Shown: positions 46,483 to 54,624 of the stretch, one piece after another | Layout: each line of letters begins with the position of its first letter | Numbering within the stretch: the first letter of the stretch is position 1 | Source of the DNA: Aerococcus agrisoli | Lineage (GTDB): Bacteria > Bacillota > Bacilli > Lactobacillales > Aerococcaceae | Assembly: GCF_003797145.1 (NCBI RefSeq) | Contig: NZ_RKMG01000001.1 | Span: forward strand, 62,001-126,000 | Direction: 5' to 3' | Length of the DNA stretch: 64,000 nt | Notes under the pieces: generated by a model | The model's database searches: none | What the model was told of the DNA's origin: nothing | Seen by the model: only the letters and a program-made list of their open reading frames with translations | Program-made: the position numbers and the translations under genes

Positions 46483-47412
46483 TTACTGTAAACCAAGTAG
46501 GTTGATTAATAGTGGAATCGTGACGACTGAAACAAGGGTGGATAAGAACACATAGTTAGTTGAAAATTGTACATCTCCACCATAGAGTAAGGCATAGGGT
46601 GTAGCTACGGCTGGTCCAGGTGTTGCGATAATGACAATTAGGGTAGATAGAATAATCGCATTATCAATAAAGTTACGGAATAAGAGGAAAATAATAATTG
46701 GCAAAGCAATCATTTTGATAAACATCAGGGCGTATAACTTCGCGTTGGAAAAAGCTTGGCGAATGTTTGAATGGGCAATAGCCATTCCGATAACCATCAT
46801 GGCAAGTGGTGTGGTTGCCCCACCAATCACGGTGGTTGTTTCTGCAATTAAACTAGGCAAGCGCCAATCCATCAGGAAGCAGATGAGTGAAGCTAGACCA
46901 GCTAAGAAGCCAGGTGACAAAAATAGGCGCTTAGTTAATTGTACAAAGTCTATGTTATGTTCACTATGTCTGCCCATGACCCAGACGCCAAATGTGTACA
47001 CAAATAAATTACTGGGGATATTAATGAGAGAAGCATAGAACATAGCGCCCGTGCCATATAAGGCAAGAATCAATGGCAAACCCATAAAACCATTATTTTG
47101 GAAAACAGTCAGGAATTGTACAGTCCCCTCAGTGGCTCTTTGTACAACTATTATTCTGGGTACGAAGAAGGAAGCAATAATGAAGATAATCCAGGTGAGT
47201 GAAGCTATCACGAGAAATTCTAAGGCGTCAGACTTGGTGCCTAGTTCCCCCGAGGCATTAATTGTGGACAGGATGAGGGCTGGCGAGGTGACAACCGTAA
47301 TCATTTGGGAAAGGTCGTTTTGAATATGGTCACTGAATATATGTTTTCGTTCAGTAAGGTGGCCTAAAAACATGATGATAACGAGAATCATCATTTGCGT
47401 AACGGACGTCAT
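46483..47412 (-). CDS. AEC family transporter (auxin efflux carrier fold)
   Basis: This membrane protein has 309 residues and about ten helices, starting MTSVTQMMILVIIMFLGHLTE. The halves show the BART-superfamily pattern: QNNGFMGLPLILALYGTGAM in the first half and VATPYALLYGGD near the end. Bacterial AEC proteins include malate and other organic-acid permeases; the substrate here is unknown. A GGAGT ribosome site precedes the start on this strand, and an extended -10 (TGATATAAT, + strand 47442-47450) lies 30 nt before it. It is convergent with the nucleotidase gene. Confidence 0.88.
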   Translation of the reverse strand: MTSVTQMMILVIIMFLGHLTERKHIFSDHIQNDLSQMITVVTSPALILSTINASGELGTKSDALEFLVIASLTWIIFIIASFFVPRIIVVQRATEGTVQFLTVFQNNGFMGLPLILALYGTGAMFYASLINIPSNLFVYTFGVWVMGRHSEHNIDFVQLTKRLFLSPGFLAGLASLICFLMDWRLPSLIAETTTVIGGATTPLAMMVIGMAIAHSNIRQAFSNAKLYALMFIKMIALPIIIFLLFRNFIDNAIILSTLIVIIATPGPAVATPYALLYGGDVQFSTNYVFLSTLVSVVTIPLLINLLGLQ

Positions 47413-47602
47413 AACTCCACTCCTTATGTTGAATTTATTTCATTATATCAAACAATTTGCATGTAAAATGAGGAAAAAATCAGCTTCATAAAGATAGCTT
47501 CAATAGCTAAAAAAACCGGCAAATAAAGCAATTAAGGTCAATGTTTAGCAAATAGGATGGACGGGGTTTTGATCTTAAATGATAAAATGGTTAAAAATAA
47601 CA

Positions 47603-47631
47603 TTGAAAATGGCCAGAAATTTTGTTATATT
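47603..47631 (+). promoter_or_regulatory. Promoter of the leucine-leader / first binding-protein gene
   Basis: TTGAAA (47603-47608), a 17-nt spacer and TGT-TATATT. An almost identical promoter (TTGAAA, 17 nt, TGT-TATATT) lies before the second leader at 49250-49278. Confidence 0.75.
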
Positions 47632-47670
47632 GGATGTAACGCATAGATTAGGAAAGGGGCGAGGTTACGT

Positions 47671-47760
47671 ATGTTTGCGGAAAATGAAATGAAGTTTGAT
47701 GCGATAGCCTCAAACCAAGTACCAATTTCAAGTACATCTTTATTATTATTATTAGCTTAG
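47671..47760 (+). CDS. Leucine-rich leader peptide (29 aa)
   Basis: A short open frame starts at ATG 47671 (GGGGCGAGG upstream) and ends TCT, five consecutive TTA (Leu) codons, GCT, TAG. The sense product is MFAENEMKFDAIASNQVPIS followed by STSLLLLLA. The Leu run just before the stop and the attenuator structures that follow at once are the classical signs of a leader peptide whose translation measures charged tRNA-Leu. It is too short to be found by usual gene callers. Confidence 0.85.
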   Translation: MFAENEMKFDAIASNQVPISSTSLLLLLA

Positions 47761-47761
47761 T

Positions 47762-47858
47762 TAGGATTCTACACGATTTGGTAGGGTCCTATTTCTCATG
47801 AAATATGGGCCAAGCTAATCAGCCGGTTGCTCGTATTTCACGAGTAACCGGCTTTTTT
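47762..47858 (+). promoter_or_regulatory. Leucine-responsive attenuator
   Basis: Segments in order: 1:2 pause hairpin TAGGATTCTAC / GTAGGGTCCTA (47762-47772, 47781-47791). Segment 2, GGTCCTATTTC, can instead pair with segment 3, GAAATATGGGCC (one bulge). Segment 3, CTCATGAAATA (47796-47805), can alternatively pair with TATTTCACGAG (47834-47844) as antiterminator. The terminator is AGCCGGTT-g-CTCGT / ACGAG-t-AACCGGCT plus TTTTTT (47821-47858). The last two are mutually exclusive. Prediction: Leu starvation stalls ribosomes at the TTA run and favours read-through. Confidence 0.8.
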
Positions 47859-48006
47859 GTTTCGTCTAACCAACGAAATCAATGATGGTACTTGCATCTA
47901 TGAGGTTGATTACATCCGATAGGCAAATTTTATAAAGCGTAAGACACTTTAGCTGACTGATAGAAAAAATGTAGCGGTGATAGGTTCAAGCAAATAGGAG
48001 AAAATT

Positions 48007-49188
48007 ATGAATAATGCAATCGTAAAGAAATTCGGGATGGTTATGGCATCAGCAATGATGATTGTGGGTTGTGGTAGTGTAACGCAAACTTCAAGTACCG
48101 CAACCAACGCGGATGACAGTGATACGATCGTAGTTGGGGGTAACTTTGAATTAACAGGTGCTGTTGCTGCCTACGGGAATGATATTTCCAATGGTGCTAA
48201 ATTAGCGGTTGAGGAAATTAATGCCAATGGTGGCGTCAATGGTAAACAATTAACTTATGTCGAGGCAGATAATAAATCAGATTCTAATGAATCGGCAGCT
48301 ACAGCGACACGTTTAATTGATGAAGAAGGAGCTTCTGTCATCATCGGCCCATCTACAACGGCTAACTTTGAGGCCCAAGTTAATCCAGCTGAGACAGCTA
48401 AGGTACCTTTCATTGGACCAGCTGTAACAAGTGATGGGGCGACTACGGACGAAAATGGCGACGCTTATGATTATGGTTTTTCCGTTGCCTTCTTAAATTC
48501 TTTCCAAGGTGGCGCAATTGCCCGCTTTGCTAATGACAAAGGTTTCCAAAAAGCGGCAGTCCTACAAGATAATTCAGCTGATTATGGTCAAACGTTAGCA
48601 AGTGAATTTACGGATGCCTTTGAAGGCCAAGTGGTTTCCACAGAATCTTATGTATCAGGGGATAGTGATTTTAGCGCGATTCTTACCAATATTAAGGGTC
48701 AAAATCCCGATGTTATCTTTATTGCGGGCTACTACACAGAGGCAGGAACAATTATTAAACAAGCGCGTGAAATGGGCATTGAAGCCGCGATTGTTGGACC
48801 GGATGGTTTCGGTTCAGAAGAATTGTCTGCACTTGCCGGTGAAGACAATATGAATGACATCTACTACGTGTCACATTTTGCAACTGGTGAAGATGCACCA
48901 CAAGCAGCACAAGATTTTTCAGCCGATTTTGAAGAAACATATGGTAAAGCACCGGATGCCTACGCAGCACTAGGTTATGATGCGGTAAATATCTATGCTG
49001 CAGCAGTTGAAGCGGCGGGTACTACTGAAACAACCGCAGTTGCTGAAGCCATCGCAGCAACCACAGATTTTGAAGGGATTACAGGCACCATCACCATGAA
49101 AGATGATCATACACCAAACAAAACTGCTTCCATTCAAGAAATTCAACAAAATGAAGTGGTAGGGTCAACTGCCGTAGCACCGGAATAA
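48007..49188 (+). CDS. Branched-chain amino acid ABC transporter binding lipoprotein, copy 1
   Basis: This LivJ-type periplasmic-binding-fold lipoprotein has 393 residues (lipobox VGC, Cys22). Fold landmarks are GNFELTGAVAAYGNDISNG, VEADNKSDSNES, VIIGPSTTANFEAQ, GPAVTSDG, QDNSADYGQ, PDVIFIAGYYTEAG, VGPDGFGSEE and GYDAVNIYAAA. It is the first of three tandem paralogues and the only one with GPAVTSDG where the others have APAATGD, which may alter ligand choice. It is read from the leucine-leader promoter through the attenuator. TAGGAG precedes ATG 48007. No terminator is evident after it. Confidence 0.9.
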   Translation: MNNAIVKKFGMVMASAMMIVGCGSVTQTSSTATNADDSDTIVVGGNFELTGAVAAYGNDISNGAKLAVEEINANGGVNGKQLTYVEADNKSDSNESAATATRLIDEEGASVIIGPSTTANFEAQVNPAETAKVPFIGPAVTSDGATTDENGDAYDYGFSVAFLNSFQGGAIARFANDKGFQKAAVLQDNSADYGQTLASEFTDAFEGQVVSTESYVSGDSDFSAILTNIKGQNPDVIFIAGYYTEAGTIIKQAREMGIEAAIVGPDGFGSEELSALAGEDNMNDIYYVSHFATGEDAPQAAQDFSADFEETYGKAPDAYAALGYDAVNIYAAAVEAAGTTETTAVAEAIAATTDFEGITGTITMKDDHTPNKTASIQEIQQNEVVGSTAVAPE

Positions 49189-49249
49189 GGGGTTATGTGA
49201 GATTATTTCCGTATTATTAAATATTTCTGTGAAAATTTGAAATTTTAAC

Positions 49250-49278
49250 TTGAAAAGATGACATAGGTTTGTTATATT
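49250..49278 (+). promoter_or_regulatory. Promoter of the isoleucine-leader / second binding-protein gene
   Basis: TTGAAA (49250-49255), 17-nt spacer, TGT-TATATT (-10 at 49273-49278). Confidence 0.75.
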
Positions 49279-49324
49279 ATGGACAACTCATTAAGAACAA
49301 ATTAGAAAAGGGTGGTGAAATCAG

Positions 49325-49411
49325 ATGGGTTTATTGGTAGAAAATAATACGCTATGTAAAGCATATCTTGTTTCAGCATCTCAGGCGAAAATTATTATTT
49401 TGATTAACTAA
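49325..49411 (+). CDS. Isoleucine-rich leader peptide (28 aa)
   Basis: A short open frame from ATG 49325 (AAGGGTGGTG upstream) ends GCG AAA ATT ATT ATT TTG ATT AAC TAA. The product is MGLLVENNTLCKAYLVSASQ followed by AKIIILIN. Four Ile and one Leu codon immediately before the stop mirror the Leu run of the first leader. The following attenuator keeps the same pause hairpin, so this leader probably senses charged tRNA-Ile. Confidence 0.82.
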   Translation: MGLLVENNTLCKAYLVSASQAKIIILIN

Positions 49412-49413
49412 GT

Positions 49414-49502
49414 GGATTCTACATTAGAGTAGGGTCCTATTTCCCCATCAGTGAGGGCCTTAGTTAAACGGCGGCCCCCATGATTAGGGTCGCCGTTTTT
49501 AT
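49414..49502 (+). promoter_or_regulatory. Isoleucine-responsive attenuator
   Basis: The pause hairpin GGATTCTAC / GTAGGGTCC (49414-49422, 49429-49437) is the same as in the first attenuator but has a different loop. AGGGTCCT (49431-49438) can pair with AGGGCCTT (49454-49461). GAGGGCC (49453-49459) can instead pair with GGCCCCC (49473-49479) as antiterminator. The terminator is AACGGCG / CGCCGTT with an inner CCC/GGG (49467-49497) plus a T-run. The antiterminator and terminator share the GGCCCCC stretch and exclude each other. Confidence 0.78.
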
Positions 49503-49597
49503 TTATCCTTAAACGGCGGATAGTAATTTTTGAACCACTATTTGTCGACTGACATGAGCCAAAAATATTGAAAATAAATAGTTCTGGGGAGGACTTT

Positions 49598-50785
49598 ATG
49601 ATGAATTTTAAAAAGATGGCTTTAACTTTAGTCTCAGCGTTAACTTTAGCAGCCTGTGGTGCGGCAACGTCTACTACTAGTGGTGCGGGTACAACTGCAG
49701 ACAACGAAACTTTCAATGTTGGTGGTAACTTCGGTCTATCTGGTGCTTTCTCTGCTTACGGTACTGCAATCAATGATGGTGCTACCTTAGCATTCAAAGA
49801 AATCAATGAAAATGGCGGTGTATTAGGTAAACAAGTAAATTACGTTAGCGTCGACAACAAATCTGATGCAACTGAATCTACGACACAAACTGCTCGTTTA
49901 ATCGATGAAGAAAACATTTCTGTATTAATCGGTGCGGATACAACAGGTTCAACTGAAGCACAAATCCAAACTGCTACTGACGCAGGTGTACCTATCGTTG
50001 CACCAGCAGCAACAGGTGATACCTTAACTTTAGATGGCGACGGTAATGTATTAGAATACGTATTCCGTGTGCCATTCCAAGATGCTTTCCAAGGGGCAGT
50101 TCTAGCTGAATTTGCCAACCAAGAAGGCTACGGTAAGGCAGCAATTATTCAAGATAACTCTTCTGACTACGGTCAAAACTTAGCAGCAGAATTCGAAAAA
50201 ACTTTTGAAGGTGAAATTGTTGCGACTGAATCTTACGTTTCAGGTGATACAGATTTCAACTCAATCATCAGCAATATTTCAGCAACTGATCCAGATGTAG
50301 TATTCATCGCTGGTTACTACACTGAAGGTGGTCCATTAGTGAAACAAGCACGTGAAGCTGGTTTAGACAGCGTTGTCTTAGCTCCTGATGGATTCGGTGC
50401 GCAAGAATTTATCGATTTAGCTGGTGCTGACAACGTAGATAACGTTTACTACGCAGCTCACTATACAACTGGTGAAGGTGCAACAGATAAAACTGCTGAC
50501 TTTATTGAAGCATTCAACGCTGAATACGGCGAAGATCCTAACATGTTCGATGCTTTAGGTTACGATGCAGCGTACTTAGTTGCAGATGCAGCTGAACGTG
50601 CCGGTTCTGATGATCGTCAATTAATTACAGACGAATTAGCAGCAACAACAGACTTCGAAGGTGTAACTGGTACATTCTCAATGGATGAAAACCACAACCC
50701 TATGAAAACTGCATACATCATTGGTTTAGAAGATGGTAAAGAAGTATCAACTTCTGCAGTATCTCCAGAAGACTTACAAAACTAG
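49598..50785 (+). CDS. Branched-chain amino acid ABC transporter binding lipoprotein, copy 2
   Basis: This LivJ-type lipoprotein has 395 residues (lipobox LAAC, Cys20). Landmarks are GNFGLSGAFSAYGTAINDGA, VSVDNKSDATEST, VLIGADTTGSTEAQ, IVAPAATGD, QDNSSDYGQNLAAEFEK, AGYYTEGGPLVKQAREAG and LAPDGFGAQEF. Its codon bias is stronger than that of copies 1 and 3, which suggests higher expression. ATG-ATG at 49598/49601 follows GGGGAGG; either codon could start. It is controlled by the isoleucine-leader attenuator. A terminator follows, so it is not co-transcribed with copy 3. Confidence 0.92.
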   Translation: MMNFKKMALTLVSALTLAACGAATSTTSGAGTTADNETFNVGGNFGLSGAFSAYGTAINDGATLAFKEINENGGVLGKQVNYVSVDNKSDATESTTQTARLIDEENISVLIGADTTGSTEAQIQTATDAGVPIVAPAATGDTLTLDGDGNVLEYVFRVPFQDAFQGAVLAEFANQEGYGKAAIIQDNSSDYGQNLAAEFEKTFEGEIVATESYVSGDTDFNSIISNISATDPDVVFIAGYYTEGGPLVKQAREAGLDSVVLAPDGFGAQEFIDLAGADNVDNVYYAAHYTTGEGATDKTADFIEAFNAEYGEDPNMFDALGYDAAYLVADAAERAGSDDRQLITDELAATTDFEGVTGTFSMDENHNPMKTAYIIGLEDGKEVSTSAVSPEDLQN

Positions 50786-50808
50786 TGAAACATACACTTG
50801 ATTAAATG

Positions 50809-50842
50809 AAGAAGGGTGGGCTGAGGCCTACCCTTCTTTTTG
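50809..50842 (+). terminator. Terminator after the second binding-protein gene
   Basis: AGAAGGGTGGG / CCTACCCTTCT (one G-U pair) followed by TTTTT. Confidence 0.9.
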
Positions 50843-50936
50843 TGTATTTTGGTAAAATAGCAACCGTCAACAAAACGGAAGCGTCAATTGACGTATTTCA
50901 TTGTCTATTTACATTAGAATTAAATTAAAATTCACC

Positions 50937-50965
50937 TTGAATTTTTCAAATAAAGTCAATATAAT
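50937..50965 (+). promoter_or_regulatory. Promoter of the third binding-protein gene
   Basis: TTGAAT (50937-50942), 17-nt spacer, TATAAT (50960-50965). Unlike copies 1 and 2, I find no leader peptide or attenuator between this promoter and the gene. Confidence 0.75.
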
Positions 50966-51013
50966 AACTGTAGTCTTATTTTTATTGTTCCAATTAAAAA
51001 TTTGGAGGAATAG

Positions 51014-52210
51014 ATGATGAAAATGAATAAATTAATGTTAACGTTGGGTTCTTTACTATTGTTAGCGGGCTGTGGTTCAGTGACGCAAACATCAAGTACA
51101 GATAATACGAATACTGGTGATGCCAGTGAAACAATTAAGATTGGTGGTAACTGGGATCTTTCTGGTGCCGGTGCAGCCTACGGTGGGCCAGCTAATGATG
51201 GGGTGAAATTAGCCTTTAAATTAGCCAACGAAGCCGGTGGTGTGAATGGCCAACAAATCGAATACGTTGAAGCTGATAACCGGACTGATGCCAATGAATC
51301 GGCAAATACGGCAGCACGTCTATTAGATGAAGAGAACGTACAGATGATTATTGGACCTGCAACTACGGGTGCTTTTGAAGCACAAATTCCAATTGGTACG
51401 AGTGCTGAAATTCCTATGATTGCGCCTGCAGCAACGGGAGATTCACTAACTGTTGATGATGAAGGCAATACGTTGGATTATGTGTTCCGTGTGGCTTTCC
51501 AAGATGCCTTCCAAGGGTTAGCATTAGCTACTTTTGCCAATGGTGAAGGTTATGAAACGGCAGCGATCATCCAAGATAATTCAACTGACTACGGTCAAAA
51601 TCTTTCAGTAACCTTTAAAGACGCCTTTGAAGGGGAGATTGTTGCAGAAGAATCTTATATTGCTGGAGACACTGATTTCAATGCGATTTTAAATAACGTT
51701 GCGGCTAACGATCCAGACGTAATCTTTATAGCTGGTTACTATTCAGAGGGTGGTCCGATTGTTGGGCAAGCGCGTGAAATGGGCATTGATAGTGTGATTT
51801 TGGCACCAGATGGGTTTGGTAGCCAAGAATTCGTTGATTTAGCCGGTGCTGAGAACGTAACAGACTTCTACTACACATCACACTATACAACTGGTGAAGG
51901 TGCGAGTGAAGAGAGTGCAGCCTTTATTGAAGCGTATGAAGCTGAGTATGGCGTAGAGCCTGATATGTTTGCAGCCTTAGGTTATGATGCTGCGAATCTT
52001 GCGATTGATGCAATGACGCGTGCAGAATCATCTGATCCAGCAGCTGTTACGGCAGCGATAGCTGAAACAAAGGATTTTGCTGGAGTAACAGGTACATTCT
52101 CATTTGATGACCAACATAACCCAATCAAGACAGCATATATTCAAGAAATGCAAGATGGCGAAGTTGTGGGTACAACTGCAATTTCACCAGAAGATATTGC
52201 AGCACAATAG
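51014..52210 (+). CDS. Branched-chain amino acid ABC transporter binding lipoprotein, copy 3
   Basis: This LivJ-type lipoprotein has 398 residues (lipobox LAGC, Cys20). Landmarks are GNWDLSGAGAAYGGPANDG, IIGPATTGAFEAQ, MIAPAATGD, QDNSTDYGQNLSVTFKD, AGYYSEGGPIVGQAREMG and LAPDGFGSQEF. The lipid-anchor region (GCGSVTQTSST) resembles that of copy 1, while the ligand-site stretches resemble copy 2. ATG-ATG at 51014/51017 follows GGAGG; the start is uncertain by one codon. It is presumably constitutive compared with the two attenuated copies and the closest to the permease genes. Confidence 0.92.
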   Translation: MMKMNKLMLTLGSLLLLAGCGSVTQTSSTDNTNTGDASETIKIGGNWDLSGAGAAYGGPANDGVKLAFKLANEAGGVNGQQIEYVEADNRTDANESANTAARLLDEENVQMIIGPATTGAFEAQIPIGTSAEIPMIAPAATGDSLTVDDEGNTLDYVFRVAFQDAFQGLALATFANGEGYETAAIIQDNSTDYGQNLSVTFKDAFEGEIVAEESYIAGDTDFNAILNNVAANDPDVIFIAGYYSEGGPIVGQAREMGIDSVILAPDGFGSQEFVDLAGAENVTDFYYTSHYTTGEGASEESAAFIEAYEAEYGVEPDMFAALGYDAANLAIDAMTRAESSDPAAVTAAIAETKDFAGVTGTFSFDDQHNPIKTAYIQEMQDGEVVGTTAISPEDIAAQ

Positions 52211-52242
52211 TTTTTATTGAATCAACTAGTGGTTTAATAGCT

Positions 52243-52318
52243 AGAGGGGTGTTCTTAGTGAAATGCAAACATTGTACATGTTTGGCATTTACCTTGAAGA
52301 ACAACCCCTCTTTTTTTG
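52243..52318 (+). terminator. Terminator after the third binding-protein gene
   Basis: AGAGGGGTGTTCTT (52243-52256) pairs with AAGAACAACCCCTCT, with an inner hairpin ATGCAAACA / TGTTTGGCAT, followed by seven T. Confidence 0.88.
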
Positions 52319-52409
52319 CAAAAAAGGGGAAAGTTAAGCGTTATCATCCATAAAAATCAAGCGTTTCAAAAATAAGATTAGAAATGTATTAAAAAGCATT
52401 GCATTAATT

Positions 52410-52749
52410 TTGGCGTATTCTTATAATGAAAACAGTCTTATTCTTTATAAAATTTGCGGAAATGAAACATTTTTATCGGTAGTGAATGATTATCACTATC
52501 ATAGCTTGATAATGTTAAGGATATACTTTTAGCCTGTGGTGGGTGGTTCCCCTGGGGTCTAAGGCATATATGTGTGAGATGGGAGAAAAACTCATTTTCT
52601 CATAAAAATCTGACATGGCTAATAACAAGCTTGTTTTATAAGAAAGAAATGTGTGATCCAACTAGTTCACTGCAAGTTAAAGAGGACTAGATGCAGATTG
52701 CTTGGGTGTAAACCCGTATAAGTATTAAAGGAAAAGGAAGTGAATTATT
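52410..52749 (+). promoter_or_regulatory. Promoter and ~300-nt structured leader of livHMGF
   Basis: TTGGCG (52410-52415), 16 nt and TATAAT (52432-52437) would start a transcript about 300 nt before livH. The leader has two mutually exclusive hairpins, TAGTGA/TCACTA (52490-52508) and ATTATCA/TGATAAT (52499-52523). It also has a GC-rich block around GGGTGGTTCCCC near 52550 closed by GCCT/AGGC, and GAGAAAA/TTTTCTC near 52590. A tiny frame MQIAWV sits at about 52691. I see no clear terminator. The long leader suggests post-transcriptional control of unknown kind. Confidence 0.45.
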
Positions 52750-53628
52750 ATGGAGATGTTTATGCAACAGCTCGTAAACGGACTCTCTTTGGGTAGTATT
52801 TATGCCCTAATGGCGCTTGGTTATACAATGGTTTATGGAATCATTGGTTTGATTAACTTTGCCCACGGTGATGTATATATGGTTGGGGCCTTCTTTGGCT
52901 TTTGGTTGATTACAGGGTTAGGTGTGCCTGTTATTCCAGCACTAATTATTACAATGATTTTTACAGCAATTTTAGGGGTTATCATCGAACGTGTGGCTTA
53001 TAAACCACTACGTAAATCAACTCGTATTGCAGCCTTAATTACAGCCATCGGTGTTTCTTATTTATTACAAAATGCAATGATTTATTGGGTTGGACCGGAA
53101 GTTCGTGCTTTCCCTACAACTTTACCAAATCTAGCAATTGACTTGGGTATCTTTACGATTTCGACACAACAAGTTGTGATCTTTATCGTAACAATCATTT
53201 TAATGGCAGCTTTACAATATATTGTAAAATCTACCAAAATGGGTCAAGGTATGCGTGCCGTTTCTGTTGATGCAGATGCAGCGCGATTGATGGGGATTTC
53301 AGTAGATACAATTATTTCCTTTACCTTCGCAATTGGTTCAGCTTTAGCTGGTGCTGGTGGGGTATTGGTAGGTATCTACTATAACTCAATCTCTCCAACA
53401 ATGGGTCTTACCCCTGGTATTAAAGCTTTCGTAGCGGCAGTACTTGGTGGTATTGGTTCAATTCCAGGTGCGATGTTGGGTGGATTATTAATCGGTGTTA
53501 TTGAATCTATGGTATCTATGATCGGCCTTTCTACTTGGCGTGATGCTGCAGTTTACTTCATCTTGATTATTATCCTTGTCTTCAGACCTAGCGGATTGTT
53601 AGGTAAGAGCACGCAAGAGAAAGTATAG
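52750..53628 (+). CDS. livH: Branched-chain amino acid ABC transporter permease LivH
   Basis: This membrane subunit has 292 residues and about eight helices. The start MQQLVNGLSLGSIYALMALGYTMVYGI and the segment LINFAHGDVYMVGAF are typical of LivH; the coupling region includes DADAARLMGISVD and GPIPGAMLGGL-like GSIPGAMLGGLLIG. It forms the channel with LivM. AAAGGAAAAGGAAG precedes ATG 52750; an in-frame ATG at 52759 is an alternative. It heads the livHMGF operon, with small gaps between all four genes. Confidence 0.94.
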   Translation: MEMFMQQLVNGLSLGSIYALMALGYTMVYGIIGLINFAHGDVYMVGAFFGFWLITGLGVPVIPALIITMIFTAILGVIIERVAYKPLRKSTRIAALITAIGVSYLLQNAMIYWVGPEVRAFPTTLPNLAIDLGIFTISTQQVVIFIVTIILMAALQYIVKSTKMGQGMRAVSVDADAARLMGISVDTIISFTFAIGSALAGAGGVLVGIYYNSISPTMGLTPGIKAFVAAVLGGIGSIPGAMLGGLLIGVIESMVSMIGLSTWRDAAVYFILIIILVFRPSGLLGKSTQEKV

Positions 53629-53638
53629 GAGGGTTATG

Positions 53639-54622
53639 ATGAAAAAAGAATCATGGGCAAAGAGCTTCTTTACGAAACCAACATTAACTTGGATTGCTGT
53701 GATTTTAGGAGTTTTCTTCTTAATCATGGCAGCCTATCTTCTAGGTTTAGTAACGTCGTTCTATCAAAACATTTTAATTACAATTGGGATCAATATGATC
53801 CTTGCAGTAGGGCTTAACCTTGTAGTAGGTTACGCAGGTCAGTTCTCTTTAGGACATGCCGGATTTATGGCGATTGGTGCCTATGTGGGTGCTATCGTTT
53901 CAATGCAAATCCCTGGTGAAGGTGGTTTTCTTTTAGGTATGGTTGCGGGTGCAGTACTAGCAGCAATCGTGGCTTTAATCGTTGGTGTACCGACTTTACG
54001 TTTAAAAGGTGACTATTTAGCAATTGCTACGTTAGGTGCATCTGAAATTATCCGTATCGTTATTCAAAACTTGGAAATTACCAATGGTGCCGCTGGTATC
54101 TCTGGTATTCCAATGAACGTTACTTGGATTACGCTATACATCTTCATCGTACTAACAACCTTATTAGTTGTTAACTACATCCACTCTAGTCCTGGTCGTG
54201 CAACGATTGCCGTTCGTGAGAATGAAATCGCAGCTGAATCAGTTGGGGTCAAAACAACAAAATATAAAATTATTGCTTTCGTAATTGGTGCGATTACTGC
54301 ATCTATTGCGGGTAGTTTATATGCTGGTTACTTCTCTGTTATTAACCCATCTCAATTTACCTTCCAACGTTCAATCGATGTATTAATCATTGTTGTATTC
54401 GGTGGTATTGGTTCTATTACTGGTTCATTCGTAGCAGCAATCGTGCTAGGTTTGTTAAACTCAGTGTTAGCACCTTTAGGTCAATTACGTATGGTATTCT
54501 ACGGTATCGCTATTATTGCCATCATGATATTCAAACCATCAGGCTTAATGGGTGAATATGAATTACAATTCAGCAAATTCTTTAACCGTAAAAAGAAAAA
54601 ATCTGACAAAGAGGAGGCATAA
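53639..54622 (+). CDS. livM: Branched-chain amino acid ABC transporter permease LivM
   Basis: The second channel subunit has 327 residues and about nine helices. LivM hallmarks are LAVGLNLVVGYAGQFSLGHA, FMAIGAYVGA, TLRLKGDYLAIATLGASEI, GRATIAVRENEIAAESVGV and a Lys-rich tail. Two ATGs follow AGGAGG; 53639 is 6 nt away and preferred to 53636, which is only 3 nt away. It is encoded 10 nt after livH, and livG follows 2 nt downstream. Confidence 0.94.
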   Translation: MKKESWAKSFFTKPTLTWIAVILGVFFLIMAAYLLGLVTSFYQNILITIGINMILAVGLNLVVGYAGQFSLGHAGFMAIGAYVGAIVSMQIPGEGGFLLGMVAGAVLAAIVALIVGVPTLRLKGDYLAIATLGASEIIRIVIQNLEITNGAAGISGIPMNVTWITLYIFIVLTTLLVVNYIHSSPGRATIAVRENEIAAESVGVKTTKYKIIAFVIGAITASIAGSLYAGYFSVINPSQFTFQRSIDVLIIVVFGGIGSITGSFVAAIVLGLLNSVLAPLGQLRMVFYGIAIIAIMIFKPSGLMGEYELQFSKFFNRKKKKSDKEEA

Positions 54623-54624
54623 CC

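Noticed and set aside
52549..52570. GGGTGGTTCCCC resembling the T-box motif AGGGTGGNACCGCG
   Set aside because: Only about 105 nt of leader precede it, too little for a T-box stem I and specifier loop, and no GC-rich terminator with a U-run follows.
52691..52711. Leader peptide MQIAWV before livH
   Set aside because: It is only six codons with a single Ile and Val and no following terminator, so there is too little to call an attenuator leader.
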